A stretch of DNA of 64,000 bases from NCBI GenBank assembly GCA_037178625.1, contig JAWZXG010000043.1, positions 28,296-92,295 of the forward strand. The letters are read 5' to 3'. The translations under genes were made by a program, and so were the position numbers. The DNA comes from Skeletonema tropicum. Lineage: Eukaryota; Bacillariophyta; Thalassiosirophyceae; Thalassiosirales; Thalassiosiraceae. Shown here in pieces: positions 51,497-64,000 of this stretch (positions within the stretch are counted from its first letter, which is position 1; the number at the start of each line of letters is the position of its first letter). Under the pieces are notes generated by a model. The model ran no database searches, was not told the origin of the DNA, and saw only the letters and a list, made by a program, of their open reading frames with translations.

Positions 51497-53557
51497 AGAA
51501 GTACTGCTCAGCGTTCTCCGGGCGAGCTGCGTCTATTAACACACTCGTACCTTCTGGATGGATGAGGCTGATCGTTGATCGTCATGAGTGTCTTCAGCGC
51601 AGCGTTGGATGCGTCCGTGCCAACCATCATAGAGCCCGCCGCATTAAGGTGGTCGCTTTTTGGGATCTCACATCGTACCAACTGTCATTGACGGCATAAA
51701 AGTAAGAGAAGTGTCTTGAGCGAGGGCCTCTTGGCCGAGCAGTGATTATTGATATCGCTGCAGAATCTACACACGTAACAATTGTCATGAACAGACGGTG
51801 CTAGCTGCTGATCGTCTAGGAGTGTATTTTGTGAGGGCGACCGCAGGGAGGCCGAACTACTGTGATCGATTATTGTATTAATTGATAGCATTTCAAACGA
51901 GGATTCGAAGGGTAGTCTCATTGTCATTGCTATCTATCTACGGAGGCCGAGCTGTCTTTATATTGGATTTGGATTGTCGATCTGGGGCCCAATAGCCGGA
52001 TTGTAGACACCTCTCGAGTTGAGTCGAATGACAAAAGATCAATATTTGGCCTTGCAACTGCAAACTAATCGATAGAGCGCAACGAGAGCTTGCGAATACT
52101 GGTCGAATCGTATCAAGCCGATGGAGAGGACAAGAGTTATGGTTGGATTACTGAATCTGAATGGTCGGTGAGCAAAGAGGGGGGATAGTGTTTACGTTTA
52201 CTTTGGTTACTTAGTTATATTCATATTACATTATTACTTGAATGTCCATGTCCATCTACCATCATCTATCTTCTCTCTCCTACCATACCATACCTCTCAA
52301 TCTCAATATAATCCACCCACGTGTTGAGCATCCGACAAACAGCCCACCAAATGATGATCGGAATCCATCATGGAGGATTCACCTTCGAAAGCCGTCATAA
52401 AGCTTAGCTTTCCTCCTCCTCCTCCGTTGCTGTTGCCACCACCACTTCCTCTTCCTCCGATCCCCCGTCTCATTGTTGATGAATGCCTCTTGCGTTGATT
52501 CCGAAGTACAGATGCAGCATGACGAGCTGATATCCTGAGGTGGTTGTGTCTCCTCTCCGCTGACGGATTGTTTGTGGAGGGCGTAGAGTAGAGTTCGAGA
52601 CGGTCGTCTGCGGTTGGGTCATCATAATTCAATTCAGTTGTTCGTCAATATCTTGTCTCCTAGAGGTCCAATCAAGACGATGAGTGTCGTTTTGGAAAGC
52701 TGAGAGTGAGCTCTTTTGATTGGTTGTAGTATCAAGGCCAAATATCGATCTTTCGCCAATCGATCCGGTTAAAAACGGGGTAAGTTTCCGCCCAGCTCGG
52801 CCAGATCCGGCTTGACATTGAGAATTCCACCACTAGACAATAGAGTCCAAATAATAATCCAATTTGACAAATTGACCACCGCTGGAATCGTCTCCTCGAG
52901 CTGCATCGATTCGTACCATAATCAGCATTACCACTGCCGCCGTCAAACTGTATATTCACTGCTCGGCCAAGGCCCTCACCGTTGACGGTTGACGCTTGCG
53001 AAGATCCAATAATAATATTAAGCACAGCTCGATCTCAAACAGCGACCGGCTTAATGAGGCGATAACATGACAGTTGGCACGAACGTATCCACTAATATAT
53101 TCTTATTCACTGCTCGAACTCCCTACCGGTCGCCCGATGGCCCTCGCCCGATGCAGTTGTCGAGATCAGCCTCATCAGGGGCCTCATATCCAAACGCTAC
53201 GCTGAAGACAGAAGCATTGATCGGCACTGTCCAATAATAAACGCAGCTCGGCCTCGCTACCGCTCACCCTCGCTCAACACTCTTCTATAAGATCGATGTG
53301 GTCAATGATTGGTTGATTGTGGCGAGTGGGTGATTGGTTGGCACGATAGTTAGTAGTAGAAGTGTCATGTGGCGGTGTTGTGGTTTGGATCTTTGGTTGA
53401 TTTGAGTTGTGATGGTGAGACATTGACAGCTTCTCACTTTTTGACCCACACCGAACCGAACCTCAACGAAGCGAGCACAAGCATGGAAGAATCAGTAGTA
53501 GCACCTACTGCCGTGCCAACCAAATGGACGGTGCTGATCAATGCGATGAATGAAAAG
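51497..53557 (+). repeat. Repeat unit U26 (2061 bp)
   Basis: The extra A at 52062-52064 is the same change as in its neighbour U25. An extra CT lies in the TTCTCTCTCC run at 52271-52280. Confidence 0.97.
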
Positions 53558-55615
53558 AGAAGTACTGCTCAGCGTTCTCCGGGCGAGCTGCGTCTATTAA
53601 CACACTCGTACCTTCTGGATGGATGAGGCTGATCGTTGATCGTCATGAGTGTCTTCAGCGCAGCGTTGGATGCGTCCGTGCCAACCATCATAGAGCCCGC
53701 CGCATTAAGGTGGTCGCTTTTTGGGATCTCACATCGTACCAACTGTCATTGACGGCATAAAAGTAAGAGAAGTGTCTTGAGCGAGGGCCTCTTGGCCGAG
53801 CAGTGATTATTGATATCGCTGCAGAATCTACACACGTAACAATTGTCATGAACAGACGGTGCTAGCTGCTGATCGTCTAGGAGTGTATTTTGTGAGGGCG
53901 ACCGCAGGGAGGCCGAACTACTGTGATCGATTATTGTATTAATTGATAGCATTTCAAACGAGGATTCGAAGGGTAGTCTCATTGTCATTGCTATCTATCT
54001 ACGGAGGCCGAGCTGTCTTTATATTGGATTTGGATTGTCGATCTGGGGCCCAATAGCCGGATTGTAGACACCTCTCGAGTTGAGTCGAATGACAAAAGAT
54101 CAATATTTGGCCTTGCAACTGCAACTAATCGATAGAGCGCAACGAGAGCTTGCGAATACTGGTCGAATCGTATCAAGCCGATGGAGAGGACAAGAGTTAT
54201 GGTTGGATTACTGAATCTGAATGGTCGGTGAGCAAAGAGGGGGGATAGTGTTTACGTTTACTTTGGTTACTTAGTTATATTCATATTACATTATTACTTG
54301 AATGTCCATGTCCATCTACCATCATCTATCTTCTCTCCTACCATACCATACCTCTCAATCTCAATATAATCCACCCACGTGTTGAGCATCCGACAAACAG
54401 CCCACCAAATGATGATCGGAATCCATCATGGAGGATTCACCTTCGAAAGCCGTCATAAAGCTTAGCTTTCCTCCTCCTCCTCCGTTGCTGTTGCCACCAC
54501 CACTTCCTCTTCCTCCGATCCCCCGTCTCATTGTTGATGAATGCCTCTTGCGTTGATTCCGAAGTACAGATGCAGCATGACGAGCTGATATCCTGAGGTG
54601 GTTGTGTCTCCTCTCCGCTGACGGATTGTTTGTGGAGGGCGTAGAGTAGAGTTCGAGACGGTCGTCTGCGGTTGGGTCATCATAATTCAATTCAGTTGTT
54701 CGTCAATATCTTGTCTCCTAGAGGTCCAATCAAGACGATGAGTGTCGTTTTGGAAAGCTGAGAGTGAGCTCTTTTGATTGGTTGTAGTATCAAGGCCAAA
54801 TATCGATCTTTCGCCAATCGATCCGGTTAAAAACGGGGTAAGTTTCCGCCCAGCTCGGCCAGATCCGGCTTGACATTGAGAATTCCACCACTAGACAATA
54901 GAGTCCAAATAATAATCCAATTTGACAAATTGACCACCGCTGGAATCGTCTCCTCGAGCTGCATCGATTCGTACCATAATCAGCATTACCACTGCCGCCG
55001 TCAAACTGTATATTCACTGCTCGGCCAAGGCCCTCACCGTTGACGGTTGACGCTTGCGAAGATCCAATAATAATATTAAGCACAGCTCGATCTCAAACAG
55101 CGACCGGCTTAATGAGGCGATAACATGACAGTTGGCACGAACGTATCCACTAATATATTCTTATTCACTGCTCGAACTCCCTACCGGTCGCCCGATGGCC
55201 CTCGCCCGATGCAGTTGTCGAGATCAGCCTCATCAGGGGCCTCATATCCAAACGCTACGCTGAAGACAGAAGCATTGATCGGCACTGTCCAATAATAAAC
55301 GCAGCTCGGCCTCGCTACCGCTCACCCTCGCTCAACACTCTTCTATAAGATCGATGTGGTCAATGATTGGTTGATTGTGGCGAGTGGGTGATTGGTTGGC
55401 ACGATAGTTAGTAGTAGAAGTGTCATGTGGCGGTGTTGTGGTTTGGATCTTTGGTTGATTTGAGTTGTGATGGTGAGACATTGACAGCTTCTCACTTTTT
55501 GACCCACACCGAACCGAACCTCAACGAAGCGAGCACAAGCATGGAAGAATCAGTAGTAGCACCTACTGCCGTGCCAACCAAATGGACGGTGCTGATCAAT
55601 GCGATGAATGAAAAG
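53558..55615 (+). repeat. Repeat unit U27 (2058 bp)
   Basis: It has consensus length and no indel was found. Confidence 0.97.
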
Positions 55616-57673
55616 AGAAGTACTGCTCAGCGTTCTCCGGGCGAGCTGCGTCTATTAACACACTCGTACCTTCTGGATGGATGAGGCTGATCGTTGATCG
55701 TCATGAGTGTCTTCAGCGCAGCGTTGGATGCGTCCGTGCCAACCATCATAGAGCCCGCCGCATTAAGGTGGTCGCTTTTTGGGATCTCACATCGTACCAA
55801 CTGTCATTGACGGCATAAAAGTAAGAGAAGTGTCTTGAGCGAGGGCCTCTTGGCCGAGCAGTGATTATTGATATCGCTGCAGAATCTACACACGTAACAA
55901 TTGTCATGAACAGACGGTGCTAGCTGCTGATCGTCTAGGAGTGTATTTTGTGAGGGCGACCGCAGGGAGGCCGAACTACTGTGATCGATTATTGTATTAA
56001 TTGATAGCATTTCAAACGAGGATTCGAAGGGTAGTCTCATTGTCATTGCTATCTATCTACGGAGGCCGAGCTGTCTTTATATTGGATTTGGATTGTCGAT
56101 CTGGGGCCCAATAGCCGGATTGTAGACACCTCTCGAGTTGAGTCGAATGACAAAAGATCAATATTTGGCCTTGCAACTGCAACTAATCGATAGAGCGCAA
56201 CGAGAGCTTGCGAATACTGGTCGAATCGTATCAAGCCGATGGAGAGGACAAGAGTTATGGTTGGATTACTGAATCTGAATGGTCGGTGAGCAAAGAGGGG
56301 GGATAGTGTTTACGTTTACTTTGGTTACTTAGTTATATTCATATTACATTATTACTTGAATGTCCATGTCCATCTACCATCATCTATCTTCTCTCCTACC
56401 ATACCATACCTCTCAATCTCAATATAATCCACCCACGTGTTGAGCATCCGACAAACAGCCCACCAAATGATGATCGGAATCCATCATGGAGGATTCACCT
56501 TCGAAAGCCGTCATAAAGCTTAGCTTTCCTCCTCCTCCTCCGTTGCTGTTGCCACCACCACTTCCTCTTCCTCCGATCCCCCGTCTCATTGTTGATGAAT
56601 GCCTCTTGCGTTGATTCCGAAGTACAGATGCAGCATGACGAGCTGATATCCTGAGGTGGTTGTGTCTCCTCTCCGCTGACGGATTGTTTGTGGAGGGCGT
56701 AGAGTAGAGTTCGAGACGGTCGTCTGCGGTTGGGTCATCATAATTCAATTCAGTTGTTCGTCAATATCTTGTCTCCTAGAGGTCCAATCAAGACGATGAG
56801 TGTCGTTTTGGAAAGCTGAGAGTGAGCTCTTTTGATTGGTTGTAGTATCAAGGCCAAATATCGATCTTTCGCCAATCGATCCGGTTAAAAACGGGGTAAG
56901 TTTCCGCCCAGCTCGGCCAGATCCGGCTTGACATTGAGAATTCCACCACTAGACAATAGAGTCCAAATAATAATCCAATTTGACAAATTGACCACCGCTG
57001 GAATCGTCTCCTCGAGCTGCATCGATTCGTACCATAATCAGCATTACCACTGCCGCCGTCAAACTGTATATTCACTGCTCGGCCAAGGCCCTCACCGTTG
57101 ACGGTTGACGCTTGCGAAGATCCAATAATAATATTAAGCACAGCTCGATCTCAAACAGCGACCGGCTTAATGAGGCGATAACATGACAGTTGGCACGAAC
57201 GTATCCACTAATATATTCTTATTCACTGCTCGAACTCCCTACCGGTCGCCCGATGGCCCTCGCCCGATGCAGTTGTCGAGATCAGCCTCATCAGGGGCCT
57301 CATATCCAAACGCTACGCTGAAGACAGAAGCATTGATCGGCACTGTCCAATAATAAACGCAGCTCGGCCTCGCTACCGCTCACCCTCGCTCAACACTCTT
57401 CTATAAGATCGATGTGGTCAATGATTGGTTGATTGTGGCGAGTGGGTGATTGGTTGGCACGATAGTTAGTAGTAGAAGTGTCATGTGGCGGTGTTGTGGT
57501 TTGGATCTTTGGTTGATTTGAGTTGTGATGGTGAGACATTGACAGCTTCTCACTTTTTGACCCACACCGAACCGAACCTCAACGAAGCGAGCACAAGCAT
57601 GGAAGAATCAGTAGTAGCACCTACTGCCGTGCCAACCAAATGGACGGTGCTGATCAATGCGATGAATGAAAAG
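55616..57673 (+). repeat. Repeat unit U28 (2058 bp)
   Basis: It has consensus length and no indel was found. Confidence 0.97.
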
Positions 57674-59733
57674 AGAAGTACTGCTCAGCGTTCTCCGGGC
57701 GAGCTGCGTCTATTAACACACTCGTACCTTCTGGATGGATGAGGCTGATCGTTGATCGTCATGAGTGTCTTCAGCGCAGCGTTGGATGCGTCCGTGCCAA
57801 CCATCATAGAGCCCGCCGCATTAAGGTGGTCGCTTTTTGGGATCTCACATCGTACCAACTGTCATTGACGGCATAAAAGTAAGAGAAGTGTCTTGAGCGA
57901 GGGCCTCTTGGCCGAGCAGTGATTATTGATATCGCTGCAGAATCTACACACGTAACAATTGTCATGAACAGACGGTGCTAGCTGCTGATCGTCTAGGAGT
58001 GTATTTTGTGAGGGCGACCGCAGGGAGGCCGAACTACTGTGATCGATTATTGTATTAATTGATAGCATTTCAAACGAGGATTCGAAGGGTAGTCTCATTG
58101 TCATTGCTATCTATCTACGGAGGCCGAGCTGTCTTTATATTGGATTTGGATTGTCGATCTGGGGCCCAATAGCCGGATTGTAGACACCTCTCGAGTTGAG
58201 TCGAATGACAAAAGATCAATATTTGGCCTTGCAACTGCAACTAATCGATAGAGCGCAACGAGAGCTTGCGAATACTGGTCGAATCGTATCAAGCCGATGG
58301 AGAGGACAAGAGTTATGGTTGGATTACTGAATCTGAATGGTCGGTGAGCAAAGAGGGGGGATAGTGTTTACGTTTACTTTGGTTACTTAGTTATATTCAT
58401 ATTACATTATTACTTGAATGTCCATGTCCATCTACCATCATCTATCTTCTCTCCTACCATACCATACCTCTCAATCTCAATATAATCCACCCACGTGTTG
58501 AGCATCCGACAAACAGCCCACCAAATGATGATCGGAATCCATCATGGAGGATTCACCTTCGAAAGCCGTCATAAAGCTTAGCTTTCCTCCTCCTCCTCCG
58601 TTGCTGTTGCCAACCACCACTTCCTCTTCCTCCGATCCCCCGTCTCATTGTTGATGAATGCCTCTTGCGTTGATTCCGAAGTACAGATGCAGCATGACGA
58701 GCTGATATCCTGAGGTGGTTGTGTCTCCTCTCCGCTGACGGATTGTTTGTGGAGGGCGTAGAGTAGAGTTCGAGACGGTCGTCTGCGGTTGGGTCATCAT
58801 AATTCAATTCAGTTGTTCGTCAATATCTTGTCTCCTAGAGGTCCAATCAAGACGATGAGTGTCGTTTTGGAAAGCTGAGAGTGAGCTCTTTTGATTGGTT
58901 GTAGTATCAAGGCCAAATATCGATCTTTCGCCAATCGATCCGGTTAAAAACCGGGGTAAGTTTCCGCCCAGCTCGGCCAGATCCGGCTTGACATTGAGAA
59001 TTCCACCACTAGACAATAGAGTCCAAATAATAATCCAATTTGACAAATTGACCACCGCTGGAATCGTCTCCTCGAGCTGCATCGATTCGTACCATAATCA
59101 GCATTACCACTGCCGCCGTCAAACTGTATATTCACTGCTCGGCCAAGGCCCTCACCGTTGACGGTTGACGCTTGCGAAGATCCAATAATAATATTAAGCA
59201 CAGCTCGATCTCAAACAGCGACCGGCTTAATGAGGCGATAACATGACAGTTGGCACGAACGTATCCACTAATATATTCTTATTCACTGCTCGAACTCCCT
59301 ACCGGTCGCCCGATGGCCCTCGCCCGATGCAGTTGTCGAGATCAGCCTCATCAGGGGCCTCATATCCAAACGCTACGCTGAAGACAGAAGCATTGATCGG
59401 CACTGTCCAATAATAAACGCAGCTCGGCCTCGCTACCGCTCACCCTCGCTCAACACTCTTCTATAAGATCGATGTGGTCAATGATTGGTTGATTGTGGCG
59501 AGTGGGTGATTGGTTGGCACGATAGTTAGTAGTAGAAGTGTCATGTGGCGGTGTTGTGGTTTGGATCTTTGGTTGATTTGAGTTGTGATGGTGAGACATT
59601 GACAGCTTCTCACTTTTTGACCCACACCGAACCGAACCTCAACGAAGCGAGCACAAGCATGGAAGAATCAGTAGTAGCACCTACTGCCGTGCCAACCAAA
59701 TGGACGGTGCTGATCAATGCGATGAATGAAAAG
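57674..59733 (+). repeat. Repeat unit U29 (2060 bp)
   Basis: It has one extra A near 58612-58613 (GCCAACCACC) and one extra C at 58951-58952 (AAAAACCGGGG). The first shifts the glycine-rich minus frame, which then ends early at 58553. Confidence 0.97.
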
Positions 59734-61788
59734 AGAAGTACTGCTCAGCGTTCTCCGGGCGAGCTGCGTCTATTAACACACTCGTACCTTCTGGATGGAT
59801 GAGGCTGATCGTTGATCGTCATGAGTGTCTTCAGCGCAGCGTTGGATGCGTCCGTGCCAACCATCATAGAGCCCGCCGCATTAAGGTGGTCGCTTTTTGG
59901 GATCTCACATCGTACCAACTGTCATTGACGGCATAAAAGTAAGAGAAGTGTCTTGAGCGAGGGCCTCTTGGCCGAGCAGTGATTATTGATATCGCTGCAG
60001 AATCTACACACGTAACAATTGTCATGAACAGACGGTGCTAGCTGATCGTCTAGGAGTGTATTTTGTGAGGGCGACCGCAGGGAGGCCGAACTACTGTGAT
60101 CGATTATTGTATTAATTGATAGCATTTCAAACGAGGATTCGAAGGGTAGTCTCATTGTCATTGCTATCTATCTACGGAGGCCGAGCTGTCTTTATATTGG
60201 ATTTGGATTGTCGATCTGGGGCCCAATAGCCGGATTGTAGACACCTCTCGAGTTGAGTCGAATGACAAAAGATCAATATTTGGCCTTGCAACTGCAACTA
60301 ATCGATAGAGCGCAACGAGAGCTTGCGAATACTGGTCGAATCGTATCAAGCCGATGGAGAGGACAAGAGTTATGGTTGGATTACTGAATCTGAATGGTCG
60401 GTGAGCAAAGAGGGGGGATAGTGTTTACGTTTACTTTGGTTACTTAGTTATATTCATATTACATTATTACTTGAATGTCCATGTCCATCTACCATCATCT
60501 ATCTTCTCTCCTACCATACCATACCTCTCAATCTCAATATAATCCACCCACGTGTTGAGCATCCGACAAACAGCCCACCAAATGATGATCGGAATCCATC
60601 ATGGAGGATTCACCTTCGAAAGCCGTCATAAAGCTTAGCTTTCCTCCTCCTCCTCCGTTGCTGTTGCCACCACCACTTCCTCTTCCTCCGATCCCCCGTC
60701 TCATTGTTGATGAATGCCTCTTGCGTTGATTCCGAAGTACAGATGCAGCATGACGAGCTGATATCCTGAGGTGGTTGTGTCTCCTCTCCGCTGACGGATT
60801 GTTTGTGGAGGGCGTAGAGTAGAGTTCGAGACGGTCGTCTGCGGTTGGGTCATCATAATTCAATTCAGTTGTTCGTCAATATCTTGTCTCCTAGAGGTCC
60901 AATCAAGACGATGAGTGTCGTTTTGGAAAGCTGAGAGTGAGCTCTTTTGATTGGTTGTAGTATCAAGGCCAAATATCGATCTTTCGCCAATCGATCCGGT
61001 TAAAAACGGGGTAAGTTTCCGCCCAGCTCGGCCAGATCCGGCTTGACATTGAGAATTCCACCACTAGACAATAGAGTCCAAATAATAATCCAATTTGACA
61101 AATTGACCACCGCTGGAATCGTCTCCTCGAGCTGCATCGATTCGTACCATAATCAGCATTACCACTGCCGCCGTCAAACTGTATATTCACTGCTCGGCCA
61201 AGGCCCTCACCGTTGACGGTTGACGCTTGCGAAGATCCAATAATAATATTAAGCACAGCTCGATCTCAAACAGCGACCGGCTTAATGAGGCGATAACATG
61301 ACAGTTGGCACGAACGTATCCACTAATATATTCTTATTCACTGCTCGAACTCCCTACCGGTCGCCCGATGGCCCTCGCCCGATGCAGTTGTCGAGATCAG
61401 CCTCATCAGGGGCCTCATATCCAAACGCTACGCTGAAGACAGAAGCATTGATCGGCACTGTCCAATAATAAACGCAGCTCGGCCTCGCTACCGCTCACCC
61501 TCGCTCAACACTCTTCTATAAGATCGATGTGGTCAATGATTGGTTGATTGTGGCGAGTGGGTGATTGGTTGGCACGATAGTTAGTAGTAGAAGTGTCATG
61601 TGGCGGTGTTGTGGTTTGGATCTTTGGTTGATTTGAGTTGTGATGGTGAGACATTGACAGCTTCTCACTTTTTGACCCACACCGAACCGAACCTCAACGA
61701 AGCGAGCACAAGCATGGAAGAATCAGTAGTAGCACCTACTGCCGTGCCAACCAAATGGACGGTGCTGATCAATGCGATGAATGAAAAG
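59734..61788 (+). repeat. Repeat unit U30 (2055 bp), shortest copy
   Basis: A three-base loss within GCTAGCTGATCG (60037-60048) removes one of two adjacent glutamine codons of the 80-codon minus frame and leaves it open. Confidence 0.97.
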
Positions 61789-63846
61789 AGAAGTACTGCT
61801 CAGCGTTCTCCGGGCGAGCTGCGTCTATTAACACACTCGTACCTTCTGGATGGATGAGGCTGATCGTTGATCGTCATGAGTGTCTTCAGCGCAGCGTTGG
61901 ATGCGTCCGTGCCAACCATCATAGAGCCCGCCGCATTAAGGTGGTCGCTTTTTGGGATCTCACATCGTACCAACTGTCATTGACGGCATAAAAGTAAGAG
62001 AAGTGTCTTGAGCGAGGGCCTCTTGGCCGAGCAGTGATTATTGATATCGCTGCAGAATCTACACACGTAACAATTGTCATGAACAGACGGTGCTAGCTGC
62101 TGATCGTCTAGGAGTGTATTTTGTGAGGGCGACCGCAGGGAGGCCGAACTACTGTGATCGATTATTGTATTAATTGATAGCATTTCAAACGAGGATTCGA
62201 AGGGTAGTCTCATTGTCATTGCTATCTATCTACGGAGGCCGAGCTGTCTTTATATTGGATTTGGATTGTCGATCTGGGGCCCAATAGCCGGATTGTAGAC
62301 ACCTCTCGAGTTGAGTCGAATGACAAAAGATCAATATTTGGCCTTGCAACTGCAACTAATCGATAGAGCGCAACGAGAGCTTGCGAATACTGGTCGAATC
62401 GTATCAAGCCGATGGAGAGGACAAGAGTTATGGTTGGATTACTGAATCTGAATGGTCGGTGAGCAAAGAGGGGGGATAGTGTTTACGTTTACTTTGGTTA
62501 CTTAGTTATATTCATATTACATTATTACTTGAATGTCCATGTCCATCTACCATCATCTATCTTCTCTCCTACCATACCATACCTCTCAATCTCAATATAA
62601 TCCACCCACGTGTTGAGCATCCGACAAACAGCCCACCAAATGATGATCGGAATCCATCATGGAGGATTCACCTTCGAAAGCCGTCATAAAGCTTAGCTTT
62701 CCTCCTCCTCCTCCGTTGCTGTTGCCACCACCACTTCCTCTTCCTCCGATCCCCCGTCTCATTGTTGATGAATGCCTCTTGCGTTGATTCCGAAGTACAG
62801 ATGCAGCATGACGAGCTGATATCCTGAGGTGGTTGTGTCTCCTCTCCGCTGACGGATTGTTTGTGGAGGGCGTAGAGTAGAGTTCGAGACGGTCGTCTGC
62901 GGTTGGGTCATCATAATTCAATTCAGTTGTTCGTCAATATCTTGTCTCCTAGAGGTCCAATCAAGACGATGAGTGTCGTTTTGGAAAGCTGAGAGTGAGC
63001 TCTTTTGATTGGTTGTAGTATCAAGGCCAAATATCGATCTTTCGCCAATCGATCCGGTTAAAAACGGGGTAAGTTTCCGCCCAGCTCGGCCAGATCCGGC
63101 TTGACATTGAGAATTCCACCACTAGACAATAGAGTCCAAATAATAATCCAATTTGACAAATTGACCACCGCTGGAATCGTCTCCTCGAGCTGCATCGATT
63201 CGTACCATAATCAGCATTACCACTGCCGCCGTCAAACTGTATATTCACTGCTCGGCCAAGGCCCTCACCGTTGACGGTTGACGCTTGCGAAGATCCAATA
63301 ATAATATTAAGCACAGCTCGATCTCAAACAGCGACCGGCTTAATGAGGCGATAACATGACAGTTGGCACGAACGTATCCACTAATATATTCTTATTCACT
63401 GCTCGAACTCCCTACCGGTCGCCCGATGGCCCTCGCCCGATGCAGTTGTCGAGATCAGCCTCATCAGGGGCCTCATATCCAAACGCTACGCTGAAGACAG
63501 AAGCATTGATCGGCACTGTCCAATAATAAACGCAGCTCGGCCTCGCTACCGCTCACCCTCGCTCAACACTCTTCTATAAGATCGATGTGGTCAATGATTG
63601 GTTGATTGTGGCGAGTGGGTGATTGGTTGGCACGATAGTTAGTAGTAGAAGTGTCATGTGGCGGTGTTGTGGTTTGGATCTTTGGTTGATTTGAGTTGTG
63701 ATGGTGAGACATTGACAGCTTCTCACTTTTTGACCCACACCGAACCGAACCTCAACGAAGCGAGCACAAGCATGGAAGAATCAGTAGTAGCACCTACTGC
63801 CGTGCCAACCAAATGGACGGTGCTGATCAATGCGATGAATGAAAAG
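61789..63846 (+). repeat. Repeat unit U31 (2058 bp)
   Basis: It has consensus length and no indel was found. It is the last complete unit. Confidence 0.97.
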
Positions 63847-64000
63847 AGAAGTACTGCTCAGCGTTCTCCGGGCGAGCTGCGTCTATTAACACACTCGTAC
63901 CTTCTGGATGGATGAGGCTGATCGTTGATCGTCATGAGTGTCTTCAGCGCAGCGTTGGATGCGTCCGTGCCAACCATCATAGAGCCCGCCGCATTAAGGT
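63847..64000 (+). repeat. Partial repeat unit U32 (first 154 bp)
   Basis: It matches the first 154 bases of the other units and is cut only by the window end. The array therefore continues to the right. Confidence 0.97.

Larger units (their letters stand above)
1..64000 (+). repeat. Megasatellite array, 2,058-bp unit, 31.1 copies
   Basis: The same roughly 2.06 kb sequence recurs head to tail from the first to the last base, always in one orientation. Unit starts differ by 2055-2069 bp, with 2058 the commonest length (13 of 31 full units, two of them by compensating indels). There is no interspersed gene, transposon or spacer, and no flank on either side. I do not recognise the unit as rDNA, 5S, snRNA, histone or any known satellite. 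The role is unknown; centromeric, subtelomeric or heterochromatic satellite, or a concatemer of a small circle, are all possible. Confidence 0.99.

Noticed and set aside
1..64000. CRISPR array or other short-repeat defence locus
   Set aside because: The repeat period is about 2 kb, there are no unique spacers, and no cas-like frame exists.
1..64000. Ribosomal DNA, 5S, snRNA, spliced-leader or histone gene cluster
   Set aside because: Typical tandem gene families were considered, but I recognise no rRNA, snRNA or histone sequence, and no open frame exceeds 132 codons.
1..64000. Kinetoplast or dinoflagellate minicircles
   Set aside because: The unit length would fit, but the kinetoplast conserved block GGGGTTGGTGTA is absent and there is no plastid gene as in dinoflagellate minicircles.
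1..64000. Telomere or telomere-adjacent simple repeats
   Set aside because: No run of TTAGGG-, TTTAGGG- or similar repeats was seen in the window.

Overview
The whole 64 kb window is one head-to-tail tandem array. A unit of 2,058 bp (consensus) is repeated 31 times, followed by 154 bp of a 32nd copy. The window opens and closes inside a repeat, so neither array edge is visible and the real array is longer than 64 kb. No non-repeat sequence was seen. I set the unit start arbitrarily at the first base of the window, the phase starting AGAAGTACTGCTCAGCG.

This suggests nuclear DNA of a eukaryote, probably a protist, alga or fungus. The reasons are the long, homogeneous, gene-poor satellite, the lack of a bacterial gene layout, and most longer open frames having only GTG or TTG starts. 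The lineage is not determined; a stramenopile or diatom-like source is only a guess from the look of the sequence. Concatemers or an over-extended assembly of a roughly 2 kb circle cannot be excluded from the sequence alone.

Inside a unit (coordinates of unit U1), arm A (about 27-573) and arm B (about 1218-1750) are diverged inverted copies of related sequence, both built from a family of short sub-repeats. Between them is a core (574-1217) with an AT-rich stretch carrying forkhead/ARS-like motifs, a 68-nt tract with no G on the plus strand, an E-box, a TCC microsatellite and a minus-strand glycine-rich open frame that may be a captured gene fragment. After arm B comes a G/T-rich tract with two CCAAT boxes, then an A/C-rich tract. 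The layout resembles foldback elements or a core flanked by inverted repeats, but no transposase, RNA gene or recognised protein domain was found. The longest open frame anywhere is 132 codons.

All length differences between copies can be accounted for by indels of 1-6 bp, listed unit by unit. I found no base substitution in the segments compared, and the translations of five blocks covering about 1.3 kb of the unit are the same in every copy apart from indels. Variants are concentrated in U2-U4, whereas U20-U24 carry none. Most indels are in homopolymers or very short repeats, so some may be long-read consensus errors. A six-base ATTACT duplication shared by U2, U5, U6 and U14 looks like true polymorphism.
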